64,000 bases of DNA, from positions 194,731 to 258,730 of the forward strand of contig VXCM01000692.1 in NCBI GenBank assembly GCA_014773175.1. The letters run 5' to 3'. The notes beneath the pieces were generated by a model. The model was not told where the DNA came from and ran no database searches. It saw only the letters and a list, made by a program, of their open reading frames with translations. Below, in pieces: positions 46,701-58,891 of the stretch. Position 1 is the stretch's first letter. Every line of letters starts with the position of its first letter. A program made the translations under genes and the position numbers. The stretch comes from Lucifuga dentata. Its lineage: Eukaryota; Chordata; Actinopteri; Ophidiiformes; Bythitidae.

Positions 46701-48590
46701 TGACCCTGTCCTATAATGTCATTATGGCACCCACTGAGTCAAATTACACTGAATCAATAGGTCTTTTTTTTATCTGTTAGGGGTCTCCCTGCCCTCAATT
46801 ACAGCTCAGGGGCATGTCTGGAGACTAAGCATGTGCATGTGCCTGTACCTTGCTGTGCACACGTGTGTGTAAATAAGGTTACATCTCTTTTAAGATTACC
46901 CTGGTGATGTCAGAGGCCAATATCCCTTGGCCCGAGTCTGTGTAAAAGCACTGTTGTGAGTGATGAGGACAGTCCGAGTCCCCATCTTTCCCTGCACAGG
47001 AACACAACATCAAGGCAGATATTGCGATGAGCCGGATAAGCTAATTGACTCCTGGACCGTCTCAGTGAAAAGCCCATTGAGATTCAGCCCAGCGTCTGAG
47101 ATGCAGCACACAACAATGAGGAGAATGTTAATGACTTGCTTTTTTATACTGCAAGGTAAACAGCAAACCAGCCAAGCGCCCCTCAGCATTCATTCAGCCG
47201 CATTATCACACAGCGCAAAATACAGCTGTTAGAGGATTCAGTGATAAACATTCCTGGAATCACATGCAGTGTTTGTGGAATGCAGTCAACACCAAGATGC
47301 AGCCAGTGGGCTGTTTGTTGTAATTTAACACAGGGGAGGGGTGTACAGGTAAAACATCTACCCTCACGTTCTCATAAATGGTATGCTGATGCTTTGGTCA
47401 ATAAACAGTTGTAGCACCTGAATCTGAGCAACATGACTTTAAAATTTAATAATCACAAGAGAATTGTGGTGAAATCTTTGGTCGTTAATCAAAAACGGTG
47501 GTTCTAAATTGCAGGCATGTTGATTGACGGCCAATTTGGTGCTCCTGTGACCGGAAACAGTCAGCGACAAATCTGACGGTCAAAACTTTAGCACCAAAAT
47601 CCTGTTGCTGCAACTAGATGTCCTTACAGGTGAGATATTTTAGATCTGATTCAAAACAGACCCCTATGTGTATAAACTAAGGTTTTAAAAAAAGGAGTTT
47701 TGACCAGAAAGTGACCTGGTGGTGGTTGGACCCGATCTGAAACAGACTTGAGGATAATTAGACCTGATCCAAAATGGTTGATATGAACAGACCCAAATAG
47801 AGAGAGAACACCCACATTGGCAGCAGCATGACGCACCACAAGCAGGTTTTCTTTAACCTTGTCCATGTCTGCATAGAACACCTTGATTCATAGTGAATCT
47901 GCTCAGATCCATTGGCCTATCAGACATATTGGCACAGACCCCGACGCCTGTAGCAGTAGCACATGACCTGACATGACCCTCTTGCAATGAATATAATTTT
48001 TATCCAACCTGACTCGGGTCACAGGTCGTGTCTTGGCTCTGAGGACCCAAGTGGACCCTTGAAGACCTCTACAACTCACATCTGAAAATCAATAGAGCAA
48101 AAGACCAATAGCAACATGTAAAGACACTGAATGCAGGCAGGTGCACTGCTAGTAATACAAGGTTTCATGAGGATAATAATCATAACTGCCTCTAAATAAA
48201 GCCTGTGTGTATGTGTGTGTGTAGGGGGGTGGGTGGGTATTGAAGCACCATTGCTGTTTCTTCCTTTGCTCCATNCCCCCCCCCCCCCCAAGCTTGTTGT
48301 CGCGGTAACGCTACGATTCACCAGGCAATCATTCCACCGGCTGACATGCATCAAACTGGATATCGTAGAGTCTGACACAGATAGCCTTCTCGCGCGGTGC
48401 AACACGCAACAAACTCGTAAGATCCGTGTTATCGCACAGTTTGCAGGAAACATCTGTGCTGAAACTTTTATTCAGATTTAGACTCTCTTCGGGTCAGGGT
48501 CAGATATGGCGCCTACCTGCATCCTCCCAAACCAGATAACACCCATAATTACAATGCAAGGGCAAAGTGACAGAATATCAAATTCTGCTC
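46698..48590. other. Intergenic, no gene supported
   Basis: No exon was supported. 46880-47270 is complex, non-repetitive sequence. 48275 is a single N before a C-run. Confidence 0.4.
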
Positions 48591-48800
48591 ATTTTTTTGG
48601 CCTTTTATTGCCAGAATCATTGTGGGTGGGCTATGGTGATTGACAGCCAAGGCTATAAACCGTCCCATGGGGGTCGGTCAGCAATTGTATGACCACATTC
48701 ACAGACAAGCAATTAGCACGCTGAATACAGACCAGACAGCCAATTAGAGCGCTGCTGTTAAGTCCCCCTGTATGTAAATCAGGCCGGGAATTACAAAGGT
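48591..48800. promoter_or_regulatory. Possible noncoding regulatory element with paired CAATTAG sites
   Basis: A low-repeat block of mixed composition. It contains GCAATTAGCACGCTGA at 48709-48724 and, about 30 bp later, CCAATTAGAGCGCTGCTG, two similar homeodomain-type ATTA sites with a shared CGCTG. There is no reading frame. Regulatory function is an inference from composition only. Confidence 0.25.
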
Positions 48801-49025
48801 ATACTCAAGTGGTGTTGGAGATGGCAAAAGGATCAGGATTGTAGTGAAATATAAATGAGATGTAATTAGGAAGCTGCAACCGGCGGAGTGAGACGAGAAA
48901 TATATGTATGTTTAAAAGAGAGTAATGAGGAGCTGAATTATGGGTGTAGGAAGAGAGCGGAGGAGTGGGATATTAAGAAAGAAGAAGAAGCAAGGCAGAG
49001 GACAAGAGGGCGAGGGGGCGGAAAC

Positions 49026-49033
<8 letters not shown>

Positions 49034-49062
<29 letters not shown>
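49034..49062. repeat. (GA)n microsatellite
   Basis: Uninterrupted GA repeat. Confidence 0.95.
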
Positions 49063-49066
<4 letters not shown>

Positions 49067-49394
49067 TGAGAGCAGATGATGGAATATATGAATATTTCTG
49101 AAACGTAGTGAAACAGGTTTCTAGTCTGCCTACTGACACAGCTCTCTGGGTGTTTATAGGACATGTAGAGTCTGTTATATGCAGGTGCACAATTTAGGCA
49201 TTCCTTTTGATCATACACACTACAACCTAGACTGTGTGTGTGCATGTGTGTGTGTGTGTATGACCTGCAGAGACTTGATGAAAATCCTGCCATGTGGTGG
49301 TAAATTTTGTATGGGATCGTGTTACTGCTCTTGATCACTTGGAAGTCTTGTCATGGCACTGAGTAGCGTGTGACACCTTTAACTCTCTCAGGAT

Positions 49395-49411
49395 GCACAC
49401 ACACACACACA

Positions 49412-49455
<44 letters not shown>

Positions 49456-49468
49456 CACACACACACCT
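49395..49468. repeat. Compound (CA)n(CGCA)n(CA)n repeat
   Basis: About 70 bp of strictly alternating purine/pyrimidine sequence with a central GCAC-repeat core flanked by CA repeats. Confidence 0.95.
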
Positions 49469-49796
49469 ATTTACTTTCTTCCTTCTGAGCGATCCATTAT
49501 TGAAACACACTGCGAGTCATCAGGCTCAAACCATCACTATATTGTCTTATGATTTCACGAGGTCGACAGATTGTTTCTGTCCGTGCTCGGCTGATGACAC
49601 GATCTGCCGTGTCATTAATTCACGTGTTCCTACTCATCACATCTACTCGTGTTCAGTAATCTCAGCATGTCACATTTGGCTGCCTGACTCGAGCCATAGC
49701 ATAGCAGAGGCTGTGTGTGGCAAATATGCTAAATCTATTCATACTTCTTCCATGTTGAATGGAAGCACATGGATGACTTAGAAGAGAGTAAAAAAC

Positions 49797-50635
49797 TTAA
49801 AGGAGCATACCAATGATTTTGCATGTTTAAAGGAGCATACCACCCTTTTTGCATGTTTGAGCCAAATATATTCAAATTTCATACACATAACGTTACCAAC
49901 AATCATTTCCCAAAGCATACTACTGGAACAGTGAATTAAAAATGTTTTTCCTACCTTCCAGACTGGCATTAGTTTCAGTTCATTCTGATACGCTATTAAA
50001 ATCAACTTGTTGATATTTGAAACGTTCTTAGGATAGGTAATCCATCATCGTGAACAAAACGTGTATTCAGGCTTTTTTTTTTTTTTTTTTTNTTTTTTTT
50101 TTTTTTTTTAGAAGTTATGTAATTTTAGCGTTTAAGAGCAATAAAAAGCGCAGAGTGAATGTATGTCTCCACCGGGACTTATAGTCCCAAAAGAAGAAAT
50201 GCATTTATTGAAAAATTTAAATGACTTCATAAGGCTGCGTAATTATTAGCAGGTGAAACACTGATTTTTAAGGTGGGTATATCACTTGAATATTTGATTT
50301 TGAAGAGATGTTGCAAAATATCAGGAAAGTTGAAATATGGTTTTACCTTTGAGAAATGGTTGGCAGTAACTTAGCATGTATGAAAATTGAACATATTAGG
50401 CTCAAAAATGCAAAATGGGTGGTATGGTCCTTTAAGCCCAATATATACTACCTGCATTCGAGTTACTAATAACCATTTTCAAAAACATAAAACTAAATTT
50501 TAGTTTTCCTGTTATTTTGTCAATTCCCCTAATCTTTTAAAATCAAATATTTGGGTGATACATCCATCTTAAAATTTAATGTTTCATCTGTTAACATGTC
50601 TATCTGAATGTAGAAGGGAAGGTCATTTTTAATTT
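49797..50635 (+). mobile_element. TTAA MITE, subfamily B, copy 10, interrupted by a nested copy
   Basis: Starts TTAA at 49797 then AGGAGCATACCAATGATTTT and GCATGTTTAA. It is broken at 49827-50435 by a subfamily A element and resumes at 50436 with GCCCAATATATACTACCTGC, the sequence that follows GTTTAA in other subfamily B copies. The right end is lost after about 50635. Confidence 0.85.
49827..50435 (-). mobile_element. TTAA MITE, subfamily A, copy 11 (nested insertion)
   Basis: Bounded by TTAA at 49827-49830 and 50432-50435, with ends AGGAGCATACCACCC and GGGTGGTATGGTCCT. It sits inside the subfamily B element at a site that is a single TTAA in that element, so TTAA is the target duplication. 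The internal T-run is broken by an N at 50092. Confidence 0.93.
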
Positions 50636-51238
50636 CAAGTTTTAATAATTCTCAAGTACCGATAGTGCACATACCACATTTTGAGAACCATTGTGATAAG
50701 GTATTGCATAATACTGTCTTTACTGATCACTATATTCTTACTATTTACATTTTAATCTATTGTATTTCTCTCACCCTTCTCACATTTTTAAGTCATTTGA
50801 AGAAAAATAGAATGTTTAAGACAAATCAAGTATTTTGAGGATTCTTTCTCTCTCTCAGCCTCTGTTTATGTCTGGTCTCGCTCTCCTCTATCTTATATCT
50901 CCCTCTCCATTCCTCTTTTATTCTGTGTATTGACTCTCTGTTTGCAGAGAGGGCAAACACTGGAATGAAAGGGTGGGTCACTGTCAGGGTCACTTTCGCT
51001 GCATCCTTTACTCTCCTCTCACTCTCCATCCTACACTTCCTCTGGCCCCTGTCCTTCCCCTTCCCCCTGAGTATGTGTTGGTAATGAGAGGTCTAGACAT
51101 GCCTGATCAGGATTACAGCCCGGGAAGGCGGGCGGAGTGGGGTCAAGCCAGGAGAGGCGGCTTTGTCTTGGACACATACAACCCTGTAGGCCTGGGATAG
51201 GCACATCTAAAGGCCAGCCAGACATTTTTGAGGAACGT

Positions 51239-51903
51239 TTAAAGGACATACCACCCATTTTGCATGTTTGAGCCTAATATATTCAATTTTCATACATTAC
51301 GTTACTGACAATCATTTCCCAAAGGATAAAACCATATTTTAGTTTTCCTGATGTTTTGCAAAATCTCTTATTCTTTCAAAATCAAATATTCAAGTGATAC
51401 ACCCACCTTAAAAATCAATGTTTCGCCAGCTAATAGTTACGCAGCCTTATGAAGTCACAGTCGTTTAAATTTTTCCATAAACACAGGTCTTCTTTTAGGA
51501 CTATATTCCCTGGTGGGGAATATAGTATAGTAATATAATATAATATAGGGGAATATAATATCGTAATGTATGCCTTCCCTGGTGGAGGCATACATTCACT
51601 CCACGCTTTTTATTGTGCTTAAATGCTAAAATTACATAACTTCTAAAAAAAAACCCCTGAATATATGTGTTGTTCATGATGATGGATTACCTATCTCAAG
51701 AACTTTTCAAGTATCACCAAGTTGATTTTAAAAGCATATCAGAATGAACTGAAACCAATGGAGGTCTGGAAGGTAGGATTTTTTGTTTTTTTAATTCATC
51801 AGTCCAGTAGTATCCTTTGGGAAATGATTATCAGTAACGTTATGTGTATGAAAATTGAACATATTGAGCTCAAACATGCAAAATGGCCGGTATGGTCCTT
51901 TAA
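51239..51903 (+). mobile_element. TTAA MITE, subfamily A, copy 12
   Basis: Bounded by TTAA at 51239-51242 and 51900-51903; ends AGGACATACCACCC and GGCCGGTATGGTCCT. At 665 bp it is longer than typical because of a local expansion of GAATATAGTATAG/TAATATAATATA and a second partial CCCTGGTGGAGGCATACATT block. Confidence 0.92.
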
Positions 51904-53337
51904 TGGTCTGAAGAAGGAAAGGTTATAAATGATCTCAAATTCAGTCTTTCTGTCCTTCTTTCCATCCTTCTTTTTCCATTGTAATTTTCATTCCTTTATT
52001 CTTCCTTGCCTCATTTGTTCCCTCCTTTCCCCTTTTCCTTCATTTCCTTCTTCAACTGCTTGAAAGCATGAACATTCCCAAAACCAGATACAAAATTTTC
52101 ACTTAATAATGCATCTAACCTCTATTCTTCTTCAGAATGAATACTTTCACTTTTGGATACTTCTAATACTTATGTTTTCGAGGTAAAAATTTGAATACAG
52201 GACTTTTATGTGTAATTGAATATTTTTTCATTATGATGTCATTGTTTTTAATTATGCAAAGGATTCAAGTCTTTCTTCTACAAATGACAAAACGTTGTTG
52301 TAGTAGATTTGTCACTCAAAGTTCCTAAATGCAATTATTGAAGATTTTAAAAAAAACATTAAAAAATGGTAACTACAGGTCATTTGTTTTTCATTAGCAA
52401 AGTATTTAAAGCATGGCTGTGACATTTTAACCTCGTCATCTTTGCATTTATTTACTCTTCTCTTTTCAGGTGACGATGGGACACTCTGTACATCTGTGCA
52501 TACATGCAAATGCGATTTGTTTTAAGTGCACAGACACCCGTTGTTGACATAGGTGGGTTTTGGGTCCATGGGGAATCCTGATAGAGACAATACACAGCTC
52601 CGATTCCCATTCCCAAAGCTCCCACATGGAGCTAATTTATGGTGGTTCCTAAACATCTAGGATGGGGAGGGATTTTGACACGGAGAATGTGAAAACACAG
52701 GGATTGACTTCTAAAATAGCTTCCAACAAAAGGATAAATCTAACTTTAACCCTCATCACCTTCATCGTCATCTTTGGCAGCAGGGTGGTGAGTTAGATTG
52801 TCCTTCTATCGGATACTTCATGTTCCAGCTTCCAGATTGCCAGTGAATCCTCCCATGCTGAAGTGTCCTTGAGCAAAACAGCAAGGTTCTGGTCATATTG
52901 ACCATTTTTGGAGCTGTTTGCACATGCAGACTCTGGATTGTTTGAAGGAAAGAACCCTGAGGCGAGCTGAATACAGAGTAAAAGGTGAAGGTTAACTGAA
53001 ACAATTTAAATTCACATTGTGGACATTTTCACTTCAACAAGGAACTTTTGAATCTGTGTGACTATTTTTTTTTTGGGGGGGGGGNGAGTAGTATAAGCTG
53101 AAAAGAACAAAGCAATCTTTTCCAATATGGTTCGATAAATACCTGAAATATTAATATGTAGCATCAAACATCAGGAGTATCAGTGGAATTAGAAAATATT
53201 TCTGCTGTGGAATAGTCTGAATGGTGTGTAAATGGATGTTCTGGCATACACACAGCTACACACACACCTCTGTGACAGACTGCGATAGACTCAAATTGTG
53301 AAAAAGCCATATATATTCACGCTTCAGCCCCATTTAC
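51904..53337. other. Intergenic; possible SINE-like fragment
   Basis: No gene supported. 52850-52900 contains GCTGAAGTGTCCTTGAGCAA, a phrase common in teleost short repeats, but without recognisable ends. A T/G homopolymer with a single N lies at 53066-53085. Confidence 0.35.

Positions 53338-53378
<41 letters not shown>
53338..53378. repeat. (CT)n microsatellite
   Basis: CT repeat followed by short CA runs. Confidence 0.95.
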
Positions 53379-53379
<1 letters not shown>

Positions 53380-53564
53380 ACACACACATATGCATACACA
53401 CACATGCATACACAGGGACTCGGGGACACGGGAAATGATAACAGAGACATGTTAATGTGTGCTAATGATGTCGTTATCTCCTGACGAGTGCAAATGGAGC
53501 GGGAGATTAACACCACGGCAACAGGGAATGAGGTGTGTGTTCACAGTCACACGTGTGTGGGTGT

Positions 53565-53565
<1 letters not shown>

Positions 53566-53596
<31 letters not shown>
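53566..53596. repeat. (TG)n microsatellite
   Basis: TG repeat; a second, shorter one lies at 53719-53746. Confidence 0.95.
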
Positions 53597-53967
53597 ACGT
53601 TGGTGACAGGTGTGTGAGGAGGTTGGTGTGTCTACTGTATGGAAGATTGTTTTACAGATGTGATGGAGCAGGAGTAGAGATGAAGGGGTGTAAGAGATAA
53701 AGGCAGACAAAATCAAGGTGTGTGTGTGTGTGTGCGCGTGTGTGTGAGACACACAGAGACTGATCCTTTCATTCTTGTCTATTTTACTAACCCCTTTTCC
53801 CCACTCAACTTTGACCTCCTCCTCTGCCTCTGAGCATCCCACAGGAAGGCGGAGTGACCCACCAGTGATCAGCGTGTGTGTAAATGTGCATGCATGTGTG
53901 TTTGTGTGCATTTGTACATGTGTGCGGTTGTTTGCATAGCAGCTCTGTGAATCATACCTAACTTTAT

Positions 53968-54094
53968 TAAACCAAAGAGACTGCATGTATATCCATGCCA
54001 GGGTCGGAATGGCCATCGGGAGAGGCGGGANTAAACCAAAGAGACTGCATGTATATCCATGCCAGGGTCGGAATGGCCATCGGGAGAGGCGGGA
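53968..54094. repeat. Identical 63-bp duplication around a single N (assembly artefact)
   Basis: Positions 53968-54030 and 54032-54094 are identical, separated by one N at 54031. Same pattern as at 7766-7894 and 62564-62690. Confidence 0.85.
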
Positions 54095-54689
54095 CTTTTC
54101 CCGGTGGGCCACAGCCATTGGTGGTCTGGCCAGTGACCTTTGCACTGCACAATATAATATTAATTAAAATTAACTTAAACTAAGGAAACATAATTTTTTT
54201 CTTTCATAATTTTTTTGGCACTTACATGAAGAATAAGGGTGGCTTGGAGAAATCATTGGCATTTTTGTCTGATCATCCCAATCTGACCCTGATCCATGCT
54301 ATCCATTGAGGCTAAGCACGTGTTGCTTAGCCTGCTTAGCATCTGGCAGTCAGCTGAATAGAAAACTTTTTTTTTTATGACATACAATGAGCAAATCACA
54401 AGTTCATGTCATAATCTCACTTTTACATTGGTTTGACTCCACAGCAATTCAGTAACACTGCAGCCATATGCTGAGGAGCTCACTGGCTTTTATCATTGAT
54501 ACCATACAGACACACGCTTTCACATGCTTGCGTCATACACACCCACATGTAGGCCACATACTGACTCCTCTTCAAGTGGACTATCTTAATCTTCTGAAAA
54601 AAAACCTGCAAAAAAACAGCATTTGAAGAAATCTGGTCACTAAAGTCAATGGTAACACATGCTGTATATGAATTTTTTCAGAATAATTT

Positions 54690-54880
54690 AAACCTAATTT
54701 TTTTTTATTTATTTATTTCGGTCTTTCAACATTCAATACTTGTACAATGTGTGACACACAATTCACAGAATTTGTTTCTATATTTTACAAGACATATCTC
54801 ATATTTTTCTCTGTGACTGAAAAGGAGTAGGCTGAAGACAACTTTTTATAAGAAAATTTAAGAAGTATTAGAAAAAAGAA
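54690..54880 (-). mobile_element. Possible LINE 3' tail
   Basis: TTTTTATTTATTTATTTCGG followed later by AAAAGGAGTAGGCTGAAGAC resembles a reversed teleost LINE 3' end in which CTTCAGCCTACTCCTTTTC precedes an A/T-rich tail. No coding remnant was found. Confidence 0.35.
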
Positions 54881-55133
54881 AATGTGTAATTCATATTTTT
54901 ACCTGTGAAACTCTTTTACATGTGACAACTTAAAAAAAAAAAAAAAATCAAATGGAACTGAATATTCTCAGATCCACTTTGGATCACACTCATATGTAGA
55001 AATAAACTTGATTTGTATCAGGTATCTGCTGATGCAACTGTCATCTATGGGAATTTGCCATTCTGACCTGTGTCATAAATTGCAACCCTTCTATTTTGTT
55101 CTCATATGATGAGGACAATCACCGAAAGACCAC

Positions 55134-55134
55134 C

Positions 55135-55199
<65 letters not shown>

Positions 55200-55212
55200 G
55201 TCAATCAATCAG
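55134..55212. repeat. (AATC)n microsatellite
   Basis: About 19 tandem copies of AATC with one interruption (CAGTC near 55200). Confidence 0.97.
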
Positions 55213-55809
55213 GGACCATTGCTGCACATATCTAAGCTGAAACAAATCCTCTAATCTTTTCTCTTCACCTTAAAATATGATTAAGTCTTTGCCGACACTT
55301 AAAGATGCTTCAGAAAGCTTGTTTAATTATTTCATCCACAGTGACGTTTTTATCACCTTCTCAGAAATGAAGCCCTTTTTTGGTAATGTTCTGCTCTTAA
55401 CTGTGTAAACACAGGTATATGAGGTATATGAGCCATAAGCTATAAAGAAGCCCTAAACATAAAAAAATTAAAAAACTGATTTAGGAGAAAAAAAAAATCA
55501 GAATGGTCATCATTCTTTGTGTAACAGATCAGGTGACCAACAAAATAAAAACATAGTGGAAAAAGTGGAATCTAAATCAGGCTCTGTCATTTTACCCACT
55601 CCACTCAGAGAGCTGGCAGAGCTGTCAGTCCACTCTGACAACTATATTTTCCTCCACTCAACCCACCCTCCCTCCCTCCATCCTGCCTTATGAATTTTTA
55701 CCCAGCAAGTGCTCCATCTTCACTCTTTCTCTATTCATTCTTGTTCTCTATCATTTATGGCCTGTTCCTATGCTTATTCCTACCCAGGCTTTGGCTAAGG
55801 CTTGGTTGA

Positions 55810-55810
<1 letters not shown>

Positions 55811-55842
<32 letters not shown>
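55811..55842. repeat. (TG)n microsatellite
   Basis: Uninterrupted TG repeat. Confidence 0.95.
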
Positions 55843-55845
<3 letters not shown>

Positions 55846-58250
55846 GGGGGATGGGCGATGGATGGTTTGCACGTTTTCCAACCAGATTGAAATATTCATG
55901 TATGTATTCCTGTGACTCTGTGTGAGAGCAACTTCACATGTACCCTTTCTTGGTCTGTGTGTGCTGTGTGCATGAGTATGTGTGTGTCTCTGTGTCTGTG
56001 CACATCTGTCATATTAAGGGTAGCTGCAGTAAAGAGGTCTGCATGTTTATGTGTGTACTTTTATGCGTGTGTGTGCAGCATTTTTTTGCTAGGTGATGCG
56101 TAAAGCCCTGTCGCTTGATTCAGCTCCCAAAATAAGACTCTCCGCATCAATTACCCATGAGTTGCTCTGCACGCGCTCACACAACTTACTGAGGAGGAGG
56201 AATTAACACAACATGTCTCTCTTATTTGCTGTTATGATACACGGTACTGCACAAAAATATTCATTTTTATACAGTAATCTCCTATTCTCCGTTAAAATTG
56301 TCCCTGCTACGAAATGACAGAAACTACTAGCAGATGCTTTTAGTCTTAACAGTAAATATTTGATTAAATATCTTCATAAAATGGTTATATTTGCTGAGTG
56401 TTATGTACAAATGCTCTATAATGCTTTCCTGACTTGGTAGCAATCATAAATGTGCAGCCACTCAGAGTGGAGGAAAAAAGCTCCCTCATATCCTCTTCAG
56501 TGAGCCATCACTCCTGAGTTCACTCTCTCCTGCTTTACCTTCACCTCATCTCTTCATCCCCTGAGGTTTACAGACAAGCTGATCCCCCTCTCTTCATCTG
56601 TCCCTCTCTCCTTTCCCTCCCCAGCCTTGTTATATCTGTTTTTCTCTCGTCTCTTCTGTCAAAAAAGAGAAAAAAAAGAGCACACAATATCACTCACGCC
56701 CCCCTAATTTCCCAGCCCTCTCTTTCTGTATTTTCCTCGACCTCCCACCCCTCTACTGCCCTTCATCGCACCCCTCCCCCCCTCTTCCCCTTATCCCTTC
56801 CCTCTCTCCTCCTTCTCCCCCCTTTTGCTGAGCCAACTGGAGGCAGCAGCCGGTACATGTATAGCCGGTTGCTATGTGGGCACCATGACAACTGTCATGA
56901 ATTCGACATGGCGCTCACGTATCCAGGCGGATGTGAGCCTGTGTGGATGCAGCGCTTCAAATGGCACTCACGTATCTAGGGGATGAAACTCCTCAGGGGT
57001 TCAGTATGGATTCAGACTTTTCTTCCTCTTTTTGTTTAATATGTGCGTGTGTATTTGCGTGCACGTGAATGAATGCTGCAGCCACAGACCATCAGAGTGA
57101 AATGAAATGTGAACCGTTTACAGTCTGAAAGTCTCTTTGTCGCACACGGATATGAAAGATGAATGTTGGTGTCCATCACACCATTTACATTGATCATTTC
57201 ATAATTTGGCATTCTCCTCTCCACATATTCATGTCATTCAGGGAATTTGGGCCTTTATGAAGGAATGATGCATTGATTAAATTAATCTAAAATAAGAATA
57301 GAGCTTAATGTGGAAGTTGCAATAATTTGTCAGTTTTTGTTGTCTCTAGCTGTTTGTGCAGTTTGAATCTTTTATATATGATAAACTGACTTTTTGTCCA
57401 CATCCCTTCAGCAAGTGTGCTTAGATGTGAAACTGACAGTGTTTGAAATGTCTTGCAGATTCTCCTCTGTTCTTTCTTCATAAATTACTGCCGACATGCT
57501 GACTCGGTGACAGTTTTCATCTTTATTTCCATTTGTTAGCTCCTTGGGTACTTTTTTATATTCCTAAATTTCTGTCTTTTTTTCTATTCTTCAGAAGAAA
57601 AGTCTCATTGTCTCCTTATTCACAGTAAAGGATGTCAAATTTAAAGACATTAATGGAGGCACTGGAGGGTTTTTACTGGGAAACAGCTGCAGAAAGTGTT
57701 GAGTTTTGGCACTGAGATTGGTCACAGAGGGCTAAGGTTGCTTGATAAAAGTTGAAGTTTGTCCCAGTTACAAACTGCATTCTGTACTAGTTTTATCCAT
57801 ATTTTTAGTCTATAATGCGTTCCAAGTATATAGAAGTATACTTGAAAATCCAGCATACAGGCGAAAATTGTTGATGGGCGCCATTTTGCCCTGCTATGCA
57901 ATTTACAATGGAGGAGCTGCTATCAGCTGATAAATATTATTGTGGACAGTGGTGCAACAGATCCAAGGATATCTCAAGACTAATTTATGAAAACCTTGGA
58001 AAAAGAAATGCTTCTGATATGAAATTTGGAAGTTACCATTTGAATGACATCCATGAGGTCATTTCTGATACTATTTCATCTCACTACAAAAAAAGTAAAG
58101 TACATTAAGTTCTTGCAATCTAAGTGTCAAAATAATATGCTTGACAGTACTTATTTAGAATTAGTATATGGTATAAGGTACACTGGCAGCCAAAAAAGTC
58201 TTTAAATGCTCTTTTATCCCAACTGCCATAAATATCCTTAAGGCCGGATT
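55843..58250. other. Intergenic, no gene supported
   Basis: Short open frames at 57742-57930 and 57896-58108 have no recognisable motif or splice context. A pyrimidine-rich tract lies at 56590-56820. A duplicated CACGTA-containing 20-mer lies at 56908-56980. Confidence 0.4.
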
Positions 58251-58560
58251 CACATGAGAAGCACTGAGCATTGCGTTGACCTGGCCGTTCCATTATTGTG
58301 TATTGGGAGCTGAGCGATGACTCCTAACGTTGCGTCATGCCACCTTGAGCGCCACGCGACGCTCAGATTCTCCATTTTGATGCAGCTCAGAGTTCATTTA
58401 AATGAACTTTGACCTTTCTGACGCTGACCTTTCCAATGCGCAACCAATCAGAGCGCTGCTGTACATCACGTAACCAGAAACGTCACAACAATGGAGGAGA
58501 AGCTTATAATCTGTATACAGCACAAATTTAAAATCATATCATGATCTGATAAAAAAAAAA
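58251..58560 (+). mobile_element. Possible DNA transposon 5' end with remnant DNA-binding ORF start
   Basis: AAGGCCGGATTCACATGAGA, CpG-bearing sequence, and then CAACAATGGAGGAGAAGC opening a short frame MEEKLIICIQHKFKI (58491-58535). The frame start resembles the first residues of MADF/Myb-like proteins of PIF/Harbinger-type elements. It breaks at a stop and then a poly(A) run. The opposite terminus was not found. Confidence 0.35.
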
Positions 58561-58891
58561 AAAAAAAAAAAGGCACTGGCTTATCAAAATGTCAGTAGTC
58601 AGACAAAGACATCAGGTTTGGAAATTGTTAATATAGTGTCTGAAATGTGAGGTTTCAAGCACCCACATTCGCTGTTTTTTCACTTTTCTTCTCCTAATAA
58701 GAAGAGTTTTTTTTTTTTTTTTTTNTTTTTTTTTTTTTTTTTGCGATGTCCATGTCGCTACCCAAGTCGAAACCAAAATCCTACTTTAACTACGAATGTA
58801 CAAAGATCACATGTAGACTGCATCTTGTCTTTACAGTTTATGGTAACCCAATGAGCGCTTCCGATCGGACGGATATCAAACCACTGAATTG

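Noticed and set aside
46257..46780. Several open frames crossing the N gap
   Set aside because: They consist mostly of unknown residues plus CT- and CA-repeat translation.
55134..55212. Regular 4-bp array that could be mistaken for a repeat-spacer array
   Set aside because: It is a plain (AATC)n microsatellite with no spacers, in a vertebrate-type genome; not CRISPR.
57896..58108. 70-codon open frame starting MQFTMEELLSADKYY
   Set aside because: Non-repetitive but with no recognised domain, no splice partners and no coding support beyond its length; could be an old transposon or chance.
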